Assembly (NCBI GenBank): GCA_035294565.1
Contig: DATGKR010000168.1
Span: 1-27,146 of the forward strand
Length of the DNA stretch: 27,146 bases
Source: DATGKR01 sp035294565
Lineage (GTDB): Bacteria; Actinomycetota; Acidimicrobiia; Acidimicrobiales; Palsa-688
Reading direction: 5' to 3'
Shown here: piece after piece, positions 5,984 through 13,673 of the stretch
Layout of the letters: every line of letters begins with the position of its first letter
How positions within the stretch are numbered: the stretch's first letter is position 1
The notes under the pieces: generated by a model
What the model was told of the DNA's origin: nothing
Seen by the model: the letters and a program-made list of their open reading frames with translations, nothing else
Databases searched by the model: none
Made by a program: the position numbers and the translations under genes

Positions 5984-6450
5984 CGGGGAACGAGAAGGGC
6001 GACCGCCCAGCAGGCGATCCCCTCCCGCCGGCCGAGGGGGCCGAGACCCTCCGCCGTCTTGGCCTTCACGCCGGCGGGGGCGCCGAGCACCTCCTCCAGC
6101 CGGCGGCGCATCTCGTCGCGGTGGCCGGCGAGGCGGGGCTCCTCGGCGACCACGGTGGTGTCCACGTTGCCCACCTCGAAATGGGTCGACACGCTGAGCA
6201 CCACCCTGGCGAGGAGCTCCATGCTGCTCACCCCGGCGTAGGCCGGGTCGTCGTCGGGGAAGTGGCTGCCGATGTCGCCGAGCGCAGCCGCGCCGAGCAG
6301 AGCGTCTATGACGGCGTGGGCCACGACGTCGGCGTCGCTGTGGCCCTTCAAACCCCGCCCGGGGACAGTGACGCCGGCCAGAACGAGACGCCGTTCAGGG
6401 TCTTCGCTGAAGGGGTGGACGTCGAAGCCGTGCCCGACCCGGGGTTTCAC
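5980..6450 (-). CDS. ispF: 2-C-methyl-D-erythritol 2,4-cyclodiphosphate synthase
   Basis: The 156-residue cytosolic enzyme closes the cyclic diphosphate from CDP-methylerythritol 2-phosphate in the non-mevalonate (MEP) isoprenoid pathway. Metal ligands D10 and H12 lie in GFDVHPF, and the third, H45, lies in ADVVAHAVIDALLGA after the GHSDAD segment. The C-terminal motif TAEGLGPLGRREGI contacts the cytidine and the trimer interior. Length is standard. The GTG start at 6450 overlaps the ispD stop (GTGA), and its own stop overlaps the start of rlmB. The gene pair ispD-ispF encodes two of the MEP pathway steps and is commonly adjacent. Confidence 0.96.
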   Translation of the reverse strand: MKPRVGHGFDVHPFSEDPERRLVLAGVTVPGRGLKGHSDADVVAHAVIDALLGAAALGDIGSHFPDDDPAYAGVSSMELLARVVLSVSTHFEVGNVDTTVVAEEPRLAGHRDEMRRRLEEVLGAPAGVKAKTAEGLGPLGRREGIACWAVALLVPR

Positions 6451-7082
6451 CGCCTCGCCTCAACCAGTGCGGCGGCGATGCGGAGGTCGTCCGGGGAGGT
6501 GATCTTGATGTTGTCCGGGGCGCCGGGGACGAGCACGACCCGCCCCCCGGCGGCCTCGACCAGCGCGGCGTCGTCGGTCGCCTCCCCGCCGCGGGCGTGG
6601 GCCGCTTTGAGCGCGTCGGCGCGAAACGCCTGGGGTGTCTGCACTGCGAAAAGGCCCGAACGGTCGACGGTGGACAGGCTGCCGTCAGGGCCGACCTTTT
6701 TCAAAGTGTCAGCGACGGCGACCGCGGGCACGGCCCCGTCGACCGAGCCCGTGACCTCCGCGACAACCGCCCGCCAGAGCGACGCCCGGGCGAGGGGGCG
6801 GGCGGCGTCGTGCACGACGATCACCTCGGCTGCCGACGGCACGAGGGCCAGGCCCGACCGCACCGACGCCGACCGGCTGGGTCCGCCGCATGCCACCAGG
6901 TCCGCCGGCCACGCCTCGGCCGCCCTGTCCGGAGGCACGACGAGGACCACCCCATCGCATGCGCCGCGAGCCGCTTCGAGCGCCCAGTGGACGACAGGTC
7001 GGCCGGCCAGGTCGGCGAACTGCTTGGGACCGCCGAAGCGGGCGCCGGAGCCCCCGGCGACCACCACCGCCCACGATCCCAT
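6447..7082 (-). CDS. ispD: 2-C-methyl-D-erythritol 4-phosphate cytidylyltransferase
   Basis: The 211-residue protein is a nucleotidyltransferase with a Rossmann-like fold that joins CTP and methylerythritol phosphate. The signature GGSGARFGGPKQF (10-22) binds CTP phosphates. VVHDAARPL carries the metal-binding Asp region, and VQTPQAFRADALKAAH is the typical C-terminal motif. It is slightly shorter than the E. coli enzyme. The start is ATG at 7082, three bases after the carD stop, so it is surely co-transcribed with carD. Confidence 0.95.
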   Translation of the reverse strand: MGSWAVVVAGGSGARFGGPKQFADLAGRPVVHWALEAARGACDGVVLVVPPDRAAEAWPADLVACGGPSRSASVRSGLALVPSAAEVIVVHDAARPLARASLWRAVVAEVTGSVDGAVPAVAVADTLKKVGPDGSLSTVDRSGLFAVQTPQAFRADALKAAHARGGEATDDAALVEAAGGRVVLVPGAPDNIKITSPDDLRIAAALVEARR

Positions 7083-7085
7083 CTT

Positions 7086-7565
7086 CTAGGGCAGCGCTTC
7101 GTCGAGCTTCTTCTCGGCTTCCGCCTCGTCCACCCCAATGGCGAAGGTCAACTCCGAAACGAGGATCTGGCGCGCCCTGTTGAGCATGCGCTTCTCGCCG
7201 GCGGACAGGCCCTTGTCCTTGTCCCGGTTGGACAGGTTCCTGACCACCTCGGCGACCTGGTAGATGTCGCCGGACTTGAGCTTCTCGACGTGGTTCTTGT
7301 AGCGGCGGGACCAGTTGGTCGGCATCCGCACGTCCTTCTTGCGCAGGACGGCGAAGACTTCCTCGACCTCTTCGTCGTTTATGACCTCCCGGAGGCCGAC
7401 CTCCTCGGTGTTGTCGGAGGGAACCATCAGGGTGAGGTCGCCGTAGGCCAGCCTGAGAACCAGGTACTCCTTCTTCTCCCCGAAGGCCTCCCTGACCTCG
7501 CGGCGCTCGACGATCGCGGCGCCGTGATGGGGGTATACGACCTTGTCTCCTACGTCGAAACTCAT
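7086..7565 (-). CDS. carD: CarD-family RNA polymerase-binding regulator
   Basis: The 159-residue protein corresponds closely to mycobacterial CarD (162 residues), which binds the RNA polymerase beta subunit and stabilizes open promoter complexes, notably at rRNA promoters. The N-terminal RNA-polymerase interaction domain starts MSFDVGDKVVYPHHGAA. The DNA-binding C-terminal domain contains W85 in MPTNWSRRYK, matching the tryptophan known to wedge into the promoter in mycobacteria. It is the first gene of the carD-ispD-ispF-rlmB operon. The ATG is at 7565, with GGAGAAG a few bases upstream on the minus strand. It is transcribed divergently from the Crp-type regulator. Confidence 0.96.
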   Translation of the reverse strand: MSFDVGDKVVYPHHGAAIVERREVREAFGEKKEYLVLRLAYGDLTLMVPSDNTEEVGLREVINDEEVEEVFAVLRKKDVRMPTNWSRRYKNHVEKLKSGDIYQVAEVVRNLSNRDKDKGLSAGEKRMLNRARQILVSELTFAIGVDEAEAEKKLDEALP

Positions 7566-7641
7566 GCTTCTCCAGGGCCGGGCTGCCGATCGGGTCCTTC
7601 CAGGGTACCAGGCGGTGCGCGATCACTAACCTCCCTGGTGA
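7566..7641. promoter_or_regulatory. divergent carD / crp-like intergenic region
   Basis: This 76-bp gap must hold both promoters. On the plus strand TAACCT (7627-7632) is a TANNNT -10 box placed 9 bases before the ATG of the Crp-type gene, allowing an almost leaderless mRNA. On the minus strand TTAGTG and TACCCT, about 16 bp apart, are a weak candidate for carD. Confidence 0.35.
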
Positions 7642-8301
7642 ATGGAAGACGTCGACCTGCTAGCCCGGTCGGAGCTTTTTTCCGCCTTCGACACCTCCGT
7701 GCTGCGGCGCATCGTCAAGGAGGCCACCTCCTTGGCCTACGACCGCAACCAGGTGGTCTTCGAGGAGGGCGACGAGGCCGACGAGATGTTCGTCGTGAAA
7801 AGCGGCCGGGTCGCGGTCGGCCGCCGCTCCGCCGACGGGCGCGAGTCGCTGGTCGCCCTGATGGAGCCCGGCGACCTGTTCGGGGAGATGGCCCTCTTCG
7901 ACGAGGGTCCCCGCTCGGCGTCCGCCCGGGCGCTCGAGCAGTCGGTGGTCCTGCGGGTGCCGTTCGACGTTGTCCGGGCGGCTCTCGACGAGGACCCGCC
8001 GCTGTTGTGGAACGTCGTGCGGCTCCTGGCCCGGAGGCTGCGGGCCACCGACTCGGCACTGGCCGACGCCGTCCTGCTCGACGTCACCGGCCGCACCGCC
8101 AAGAGGCTTCTCGAGCTTGCCGGGGACAACACGGAGTTCCAGCTGCCGATCACCCAGGAGGAGCTCGCCGGCCTGGTCGGGGCGTCACGCGAGAGGGTCA
8201 ACAAGTCGATCGCCGCGTTCATCCGCCTCGGCTGGATCGAGCAGCTCGACCGCCGATACCGCATCGTCCAGAGGGAACGGCTCGAGCAGCGGGCGCGCTG
8301 A
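7642..8301 (+). CDS. Crp/Fnr-family transcriptional regulator (GlxR-like)
   Basis: The 219-residue protein has an N-terminal cyclic-nucleotide-binding domain (about 8-120) and a C-terminal winged helix. The phosphate-binding cassette FGEMALFDEGPRSASA retains E82, R91 and S92, the residues that hold cAMP in the Crp family, so binding of a cyclic nucleotide is plausible. The helix-turn-helix is ITQEELAGLVGASRERVNKS (170-189). No Fe-S cysteines are present. Similar to actinobacterial GlxR/Crp. It starts at ATG 7642 and has no Shine-Dalgarno sequence. It is transcribed alone, convergent with disA. Which ligand it senses, and whether it regulates carD across the divergent promoter, is unknown. Confidence 0.9.
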   Translation: MEDVDLLARSELFSAFDTSVLRRIVKEATSLAYDRNQVVFEEGDEADEMFVVKSGRVAVGRRSADGRESLVALMEPGDLFGEMALFDEGPRSASARALEQSVVLRVPFDVVRAALDEDPPLLWNVVRLLARRLRATDSALADAVLLDVTGRTAKRLLELAGDNTEFQLPITQEELAGLVGASRERVNKSIAAFIRLGWIEQLDRRYRIVQRERLEQRAR

Positions 8302-8327
8302 GGGGGCGGCTGGCCCCTGGGGGCGCC

Positions 8328-8347
8328 GGCCGCTGGCGGCAGCGGCC
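8328..8347. terminator. bidirectional hairpin between crp-like gene and disA
   Basis: GGCCGCT (8328-8334) pairs perfectly with AGCGGCC (8341-8347) around a 6-base loop. A second stem, AGAACG/CGTTCT (8350-8355/8361-8366), follows and touches the disA stop. The position between convergent genes suits termination for both. No U-tract is present. Confidence 0.55.
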
Positions 8348-8365
8348 TCAGAACGTGTCGCGTTC

Positions 8366-9433
8366 TCAGCTGTAGCGGTCGAAGATGCTCGACTCGGCGA
8401 GGCGGGCCAGCCCGTCTTTGATCGTGGCCGCCGAAGCCGGGTCCATCCCATCGATTCCGGCCATCTCGTCGACCTCCGAGCGCATCACCTTCTGCAGTGA
8501 CCCGAAATGTCCCACGAGCGCCGCGACCACCGAGTCGGGGATCCTCGGCAGGCGCGACAAAAGTCGGTAGCCGCGAGGCTGCAGGCCGAGGTCCAAGTCG
8601 ACGTCGTTCCCGTCGAGCAGCCTGGCGACCGCCGAGGGGTCCAGGAGCTGCTCGGTGGTCAGACCGACGAGCTGCTCCACCACCTCCTCGGCCCGGCGGG
8701 CGTCGTCCCCTCGCATGTAGTCGCGGACAACGTGACGCCGTTCGTCATCAACGCCGGCCATCAACTCCTCCAGCTGGAGAAGCACCAGCCGTCCGTCGGT
8801 GCCGAGCTCGACGACGTACTCCTCTATCTCTTCCGCGATGCGCCGGACCATCTCGGCGCGCTGCAAGACGGTGACCACGTCGCGCACCGTGACGAGGTCC
8901 TCCACCTCCGAGGCGGTGAGCGAGCTGGTCACGCTGTCGAGGCGGTCCCTGTACCGTTCGAGCGTGGAGAGCGCCTGGTTGGCCCGCGCGAGCAGGCGGG
9001 CGACGGTCTCCAGCACCCGCTTGGAGTCCCCCCGGTAGAGGGTGATCACCGACAGGTCCTCTGACACGGCGATGACCGGCACGTCGATCGAGCGGGCCAC
9101 CCGCTCGGCGGTGCGGTGGCGCGTCCCCGTCTCGGAGGTGGGCACGTTCGGGCTGGGCACGAGGTGGACGTTGGCCCGGGCGATGCGGCTGGCGTCGGAG
9201 GCGAGGATGATCGCCCCGTCCATCTTCGCCAGCTCGGCGAGCCGCTGGGGGGTGAACTCGGCGTCGAGGAGAAAACCCCCCGAGCAGATGGCCAGCACGT
9301 CGGGGCCGTCGCCGACGACGATCAGCGCCCCCTTGTTCGCCTGCAGGATGCGGTCGAGGCCGTCGCGAAGCGGCCGCCCGGGGGCGATGGCGCCGAGAGC
9401 TTCTTTGAGCGGGCCTCGACGACGCTCCACCAC
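8366..9433 (-). CDS. disA: DNA integrity scanning protein DisA, diadenylate cyclase
   Basis: DisA converts two ATP to cyclic di-AMP and scans DNA for lesions as an octamer. The diadenylate cyclase domain has DGA at residues 72-74 and RHR at 105-107 (in GTRHRTAERVA), both intact. A helical linker and a C-terminal helix-hairpin-helix DNA-binding domain follow. The frame extends upstream to 9553, but the start taken is the GTG at 9433 (355 residues). It places DGA and RHR close to their positions in B. subtilis and Thermotoga DisA and removes a Pro/Ala-rich stretch, and AAGGT lies about 8 bases before it. The GTG at 9430 is equally possible. It is divergent from radA, a known functional partner in recombination intermediate processing. 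Confidence 0.93.
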   Translation of the reverse strand: MVERRRGPLKEALGAIAPGRPLRDGLDRILQANKGALIVVGDGPDVLAICSGGFLLDAEFTPQRLAELAKMDGAIILASDASRIARANVHLVPSPNVPTSETGTRHRTAERVARSIDVPVIAVSEDLSVITLYRGDSKRVLETVARLLARANQALSTLERYRDRLDSVTSSLTASEVEDLVTVRDVVTVLQRAEMVRRIAEEIEEYVVELGTDGRLVLLQLEELMAGVDDERRHVVRDYMRGDDARRAEEVVEQLVGLTTEQLLDPSAVARLLDGNDVDLDLGLQPRGYRLLSRLPRIPDSVVAALVGHFGSLQKVMRSEVDEMAGIDGMDPASAATIKDGLARLAESSIFDRYS

Positions 9434-9561
9434 CCCGATTCTACCTTCATGCGGGGGTGCGGTTCTCTGCCGGGGAGGGGCCGCCGGGACCGGTGACGAC
9501 GGCGGCTCGTCGGGCGCGGGAGCGGCGGTTGTCGGCCCCGATGACCGTCCCACCCCCTTCG

Positions 9562-9567
9562 TAGCCT
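9562..9567 (+). promoter_or_regulatory. candidate -10 box for leaderless radA
   Basis: TAGCCT fits the actinobacterial TANNNT -10 consensus and ends six bases before the radA ATG at 9574. Transcription would then start at or next to the ATG. This agrees with the absence of any Shine-Dalgarno sequence. The -35 is not recognisable. Confidence 0.4.
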
Positions 9568-9573
9568 CGTGTC

Positions 9574-10941
9574 ATGACCCGAACGACCCCCCGCTTGCGC
9601 TGCCGCGACTGCGGCCTCGTCGCCGCCAAGTGGGCGGGGCGTTGCCCGGGGTGCGGCGCGTGGAACACCCTCGAAGAGCAGGAGGGCGGTCCGGCCGGGG
9701 TCGTCCCGGCCACTCCGGTGGAGCTGGCTGCGATCCCGAAGGGCGGGGCGGTTCCTCTGCCCACGGGGGTCGGCGAGCTCGACCGCGTGCTCGGAGGGGG
9801 GGTCGTCCCGTCGTCGGTCACCCTGCTGGCCGGCGAGCCGGGCATCGGCAAGTCCACCCTGCTGCTGCAGATGCTCGCCTCCCTGGCGGACGGCGGGGCC
9901 CGCAGCCTTCTCGTTTCGGCCGAGGAGTCACCCGAGCAGGTCCGCCAACGCGCCGAGAGGCTCAGCGCCCTCAGGCCGGGGGTCTGGATCGTCGCGGCCA
10001 CCGAGCTCGGAGAGGTCCGCTCGGCGATGCAGCGGGTGCAGCCCGACGTGCTGGTCGTCGACTCGATCCAGACCGTCGCCGACGGCGAAGCCGGGGGAGC
10101 CCCCGGGACGGTGAGCCAGGTCCGGGCCTGCGCCCAGGCGCTCGCCGAGGACGCCAAGCGGGGAGGTCCGGCTGTGGTGCTCGCCGGGCACGTCACCAAG
10201 GACGGTTCCATCGCCGGACCCCGCGTGCTGGAGCACCTCGTCGACACCGTGCTCACCTTCGAGGGTGACCGCCACCACGCCCTCCGCCTGCTCCGGGCGG
10301 TCAAGCACCGCTTCGGAGCCGTGGGAGAGCTCGGGATGCTGGAGATGACAGAGTCCGGTCTCGTCGAAGTGGTCGACGGAGGGGCGTTCCTGCTGGCGGA
10401 CCGCCGGCCGGCGAACCCCGGGTCGGTGGTGTTCGCCGCCATGGACGGACGCCGGCCTCTGCTGGTGGAGATCCAGGCTCTCGTCTGCCCGGCCGCCGGT
10501 CCGCCCCGGCGTTCCGCCTCCGGCTACGACACGCCCAGGCTCTGCCAGCTGCTGGCCGTGCTGGACCGCAGGGTGGGGTTGAGGATGGCCAGCCAGGACG
10601 TCTACGTGTCGGCAGCGGGAGGGGTGAGCGTCGCCGAACCGGCAGCGGACCTGGCGGTGGCGCTGGCCGTCGCGTCGGCGGCGACCGGCCGCGTCGTGCC
10701 CGACGGCATGGTGGCGATCGCGGAGGTCGGGCTCGGCGGAGAGCTCCGCAGGGCGCCGCGAATGCAGTCCCGGCTATCCGAAGCCGGACGCCACGGTTTC
10801 GGCACGGCCGTCGTCGCCGCAGGAGAGGAAGCGGCCGGGCAGGTCGAACTTAGGCCGACGGCGACGCTGGGTGCTGCCATCGACGCCTGCCTCGGCGACG
10901 CCGCCGAGCCTCCCCGCCTGCGGGTGCTCTCCGGCAGCTGA
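9574..10941 (+). CDS. radA: DNA repair protein RadA (Sms), branch-migration ATPase
   Basis: The 455-residue protein has the full RadA architecture. A four-cysteine zinc finger carries C10, C13, C24 and C27. A RecA-like ATPase domain has Walker A GEPGIGKST (87-95) and Walker B VLVVDSIQTV. A C-terminal Lon-protease-like domain lacks proteolytic function. RadA extends D-loops during recombinational repair. The RadA-specific KNRFG motif here reads KHRFG (244-248), an Asn to His change next to the two essential basic residues. The start is ATG 9574. The gene is transcribed towards clpC and ends in a strong hairpin. Adjacent disA and radA match the clpC-radA-disA cluster of Firmicutes, but radA is inverted. 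Confidence 0.96.
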   Translation: MTRTTPRLRCRDCGLVAAKWAGRCPGCGAWNTLEEQEGGPAGVVPATPVELAAIPKGGAVPLPTGVGELDRVLGGGVVPSSVTLLAGEPGIGKSTLLLQMLASLADGGARSLLVSAEESPEQVRQRAERLSALRPGVWIVAATELGEVRSAMQRVQPDVLVVDSIQTVADGEAGGAPGTVSQVRACAQALAEDAKRGGPAVVLAGHVTKDGSIAGPRVLEHLVDTVLTFEGDRHHALRLLRAVKHRFGAVGELGMLEMTESGLVEVVDGGAFLLADRRPANPGSVVFAAMDGRRPLLVEIQALVCPAAGPPRRSASGYDTPRLCQLLAVLDRRVGLRMASQDVYVSAAGGVSVAEPAADLAVALAVASAATGRVVPDGMVAIAEVGLGGELRRAPRMQSRLSEAGRHGFGTAVVAAGEEAAGQVELRPTATLGAAIDACLGDAAEPPRLRVLSGS

Positions 10942-10973
10942 TCAGCCGGCGCCTCAGGGAGGCGCCGGCTGAT
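10941..10973. terminator. strong bidirectional terminator hairpin, radA / clpC
   Basis: A perfect 15-bp stem runs from 10941-10955 to 10959-10973 with a 3-base loop (AGG), and begins at the last base of the radA stop codon. It lies between two convergent genes. It has no U-tract, which is common for hairpins in high-GC Actinobacteria. Confidence 0.8.
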
Positions 10974-11051
10974 GGCCTGCGGCAGGACGCGCCGTGGCGA
11001 TAGGCCTCCGGGGCGCAGATGGCTGTCGGAGACCCGGGCCGGTTGGTCTGG

Positions 11052-13568
11052 TCAGTCGCCGCTTCCGGCGCCGGCCAGCGCCACGGGCGGCGGCTCGACG
11101 CTCTCCACGGCCCGGAAGACGATCCCCGGCTCGCTGGTTGTCTCGTCGGTCTCGACGTCGACGACGACGGTCTCGCCGGCGCGGAACTCCTTCCAGAGGA
11201 TCTTCTCCGACAACGGATCCTCCACCAACCGCTGCAACGCCCTGCGCAGCGGACGGGCGCCGAGGGTCGAGTCGTAGCCGCGTTCGACGACGAAGTACTT
11301 CGCCGCCTGGGTGAGCTCCAGGCCGAGTCCCTGCGATTCGAGGGACTTCTGCACCCGTCGGATCATCAGGTCGATGATCTGGGTGACCTCGTCCTTGGAC
11401 AGCTCGTGGAAGACGATGACGTCGTCGATCCGGTTCAGGAACTCGGGCCGGAAGTGCGCTTTGAGCGCCTCGTGGACCTTGGCCTTCATCTTCTCGTAGG
11501 TCACGGCCTCGCTGGTCTTGGCGAAACCCACCGACGCCTTTCGAAGGTCGGCGGTTCCCAGGTTGGAGGTCATGATGATCACCGTGTTCTTGAAGTCCAC
11601 GGTGCGGCCCTGCGAGTCGGTGAGCCGCCCGTCCTCGAGGATCTGCAGCAGCGAGTTGAACACGTCCGGGTGGGCCTTCTCGATCTCGTCGAAGAGCACC
11701 ACCGAGAACGGCTTGCGCCGGACAGCCTCGGTCAGCTGGCCGCCCTCCTCGTAGCCGACGTAGCCCGGGGGCGAGCCGACCAGCCGCGACACGGTGTGCT
11801 TCTCCATGTACTCGGACATGTCGAGCTGGATGAGCGCGTCCTCGTCGCCGAAGAGGAACTCGGCGAGGGTCTTCGCCGTCTCGGTCTTGCCGACCCCGGA
11901 GGGTCCGAGGAAGATGAACGACCCGCTGGGGCGCTTGGGGTCTTTCAGGCCGGCGCGGGTGCGGCGGATCGCCTGCGACACCGCCTTGATGGCGTCCTGC
12001 TGGCCGATCACCCGCTTGTGCAGCTCGTCCTCCATGCGGAGAAGCTTGGCGGTCTCCTCCTCGGTGAGCTTGTAGACGGGGATGCCCGTCCAGTTGGCGA
12101 GGACCTCGGCGATGACCTCCTCGTCGACCACGTCGAACAGGTCGACCCCTTCGGCCCGCCATTCCTGCTCCTTGGCAGCCTTGCGCTGGAGGAGCTCCTC
12201 CTCCTTCTCCCGCAGCTTCTTGGCCTGCTCGAAGTTCTGCTTCTCGATGGCCACTTCCTTCTCGCGGCGGACCTTGGCGATCTCGTCCTCGATCGCCTTG
12301 TAGTCCGCCGGCGTGGCCATGCGGCGGATGCGCAGCCGGCTGCCTGCCTCGTCGATGAGGTCGATGGCCTTGTCGGGCAGGTAGCGGTCGGCGATGTAGC
12401 GGTCGGCCAGGTTCGCCGCGGCGACGACCGCCTGGTCGGTGATGGTCACCCCGTGGTGCGACTCGTAGCGGTCGCGCAGCCCCTTCAGGATCTCGATGGT
12501 GTGCGGCAGGGAAGGCTGCTCGACCTTGATCGGCTGGAACCTGCGCTCGAGGGCGGCGTCCTTCTCCAGGTGCTTGCGGTACTCGTCGAGGGTCGTCGCG
12601 CCGATCGTCTGCAGCTCGCCGCGGGCGAGCATGGGCTTGAGGATCGAGGCGGCGTCGATGGCCCCCTCCGCCGCTCCCGCCCCGACCAGCGTGTGGAGCT
12701 CGTCGATGAACAGGATGATGTCGCCTCGGGTGCGGATCTCCTTGAGCACCTTCTTCAGGCGCTCCTCGAAATCACCCCGGTAGCGCGACCCGGCCACCAA
12801 GGCGCCGAGGTCGAGGGTGTAGAGCTGCTTGCCCTTGATCGTCTCGGGCACGTCGCCGGCGACGATCTTCTGGGAGAGGCCTTCGACGATCGCCGTCTTG
12901 CCGACCCCGGGCTCGCCGATCAGCACCGGGTTGTTCTTGGTGCGCCGTGAGAGGACCTGCATGACCCGCTCGATCTCCCGCTCCCGGCCGATGACCGGGT
13001 CGAGCTTGCGTTCCCGGGCGAGCTGGGTGAGGTTGCGCCCGAACTGGTCGAGGACCGGGGAGCCGCTGGGGGCCTCCTGGCCCGAGGAGGGTCCCACGCC
13101 GGCGCCGGCCGTCTCCTTGCCGCCGGGGGACTGGTACCCCGAGAGGAGCTGGATGACCTGCTGGCGGACTCTGGACAAATCTGCGCCCAGGCTGACCAGG
13201 ACCTGCACCGCCACACCCTCGCCTTCGCGCACCAAGCCGAGGAGCATGTGCTCGGTGCCGATGTAATTGTGGCCGAGCTGCAGGGCTTCCCTCAGGGAGA
13301 GCTCGAGCACCTTCTTCGCCCGCGGTGTGAACGGGGGGGAGCCCGTCGTCGACGAGCCGGCCGGCCCGATGGTCTCCTCCACCTTCTCGCGCACCGCCTC
13401 GAGGCTGATGCCAAGGGACTCGAGCGCCTTGGCGGCGACGCCTTCGCCCTCGTGGATGAGGCCGAGGAGGATGTGCTCGGTGCCGATGAAGTTGTGGTTG
13501 AGGAGTCTCGCTTCCTCCTGGGCTAGAACCAGGACTCTCCGGGCTCGGTCAGTGAAACGTTCGAACAT
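11052..13568 (-). CDS. clpC: ATP-dependent Clp protease ATPase subunit ClpC
   Basis: The 838-residue AAA+ unfoldase delivers proteins to the ClpP peptidase. Two Clp-N repeats occupy about residues 1-145 (RARRVLVLAQEEA, then a second copy with TPRAKKVLELSLREA). The first AAA+ module has Walker A GEPGVGKT (218-225) and IILFIDELHT. The charged middle domain (about 420-470) contains a UVR-like segment with EKQNFEQAKKLREKEEELL, typical of ClpC rather than ClpA. The second module has GPSGVGKT (555-562). Length agrees with mycobacterial ClpC1 (848). ATG at 13568 with GGAGG six bases upstream. Unlike Firmicutes, no ctsR-mcsAB precedes it. Its 3' end faces radA, and it is divergent from a prenyl synthase gene. 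Confidence 0.97.
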   Translation of the reverse strand: MFERFTDRARRVLVLAQEEARLLNHNFIGTEHILLGLIHEGEGVAAKALESLGISLEAVREKVEETIGPAGSSTTGSPPFTPRAKKVLELSLREALQLGHNYIGTEHMLLGLVREGEGVAVQVLVSLGADLSRVRQQVIQLLSGYQSPGGKETAGAGVGPSSGQEAPSGSPVLDQFGRNLTQLARERKLDPVIGREREIERVMQVLSRRTKNNPVLIGEPGVGKTAIVEGLSQKIVAGDVPETIKGKQLYTLDLGALVAGSRYRGDFEERLKKVLKEIRTRGDIILFIDELHTLVGAGAAEGAIDAASILKPMLARGELQTIGATTLDEYRKHLEKDAALERRFQPIKVEQPSLPHTIEILKGLRDRYESHHGVTITDQAVVAAANLADRYIADRYLPDKAIDLIDEAGSRLRIRRMATPADYKAIEDEIAKVRREKEVAIEKQNFEQAKKLREKEEELLQRKAAKEQEWRAEGVDLFDVVDEEVIAEVLANWTGIPVYKLTEEETAKLLRMEDELHKRVIGQQDAIKAVSQAIRRTRAGLKDPKRPSGSFIFLGPSGVGKTETAKTLAEFLFGDEDALIQLDMSEYMEKHTVSRLVGSPPGYVGYEEGGQLTEAVRRKPFSVVLFDEIEKAHPDVFNSLLQILEDGRLTDSQGRTVDFKNTVIIMTSNLGTADLRKASVGFAKTSEAVTYEKMKAKVHEALKAHFRPEFLNRIDDVIVFHELSKDEVTQIIDLMIRRVQKSLESQGLGLELTQAAKYFVVERGYDSTLGARPLRRALQRLVEDPLSEKILWKEFRAGETVVVDVETDETTSEPGIVFRAVESVEPPPVALAGAGSGD

Positions 13569-13673
13569 TGTGGTCCTCCGAAGTGCAGTCTACCCGGACC
13601 CTGCGTCCATAGCTCGTAGGCCGCCTCCCCGCGGGGTTCTCAGTAGGTTGGCGGGTGGCATAGCCTCCCCAAG
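13569..13673. promoter_or_regulatory. divergent clpC / polyprenyl synthase intergenic region
   Basis: On the plus strand TAGCCT (13661-13666) lies seven bases before the GTG at 13674, the same TANNNT pattern as before radA. It is preceded by a weak TTCTCA (13637-13642) at 18 bp. A 10-bp palindrome CCCCGCGGGG is at 13627-13636. No HspR or CtsR operator is recognisable for clpC. Confidence 0.4.

Noticed and set aside
9434..9553. Longer DisA start at 9553
   Set aside because: It would add 40 Pro/Ala-rich residues, leave only 20 bp to divergent radA, and shift the DGA and RHR motifs away from their usual positions.
11019..12950. 643-codon plus-strand frame
   Set aside because: It is antisense to clpC; its Leu/Val/Asp-rich composition is the usual mirror of a coding strand at high GC.
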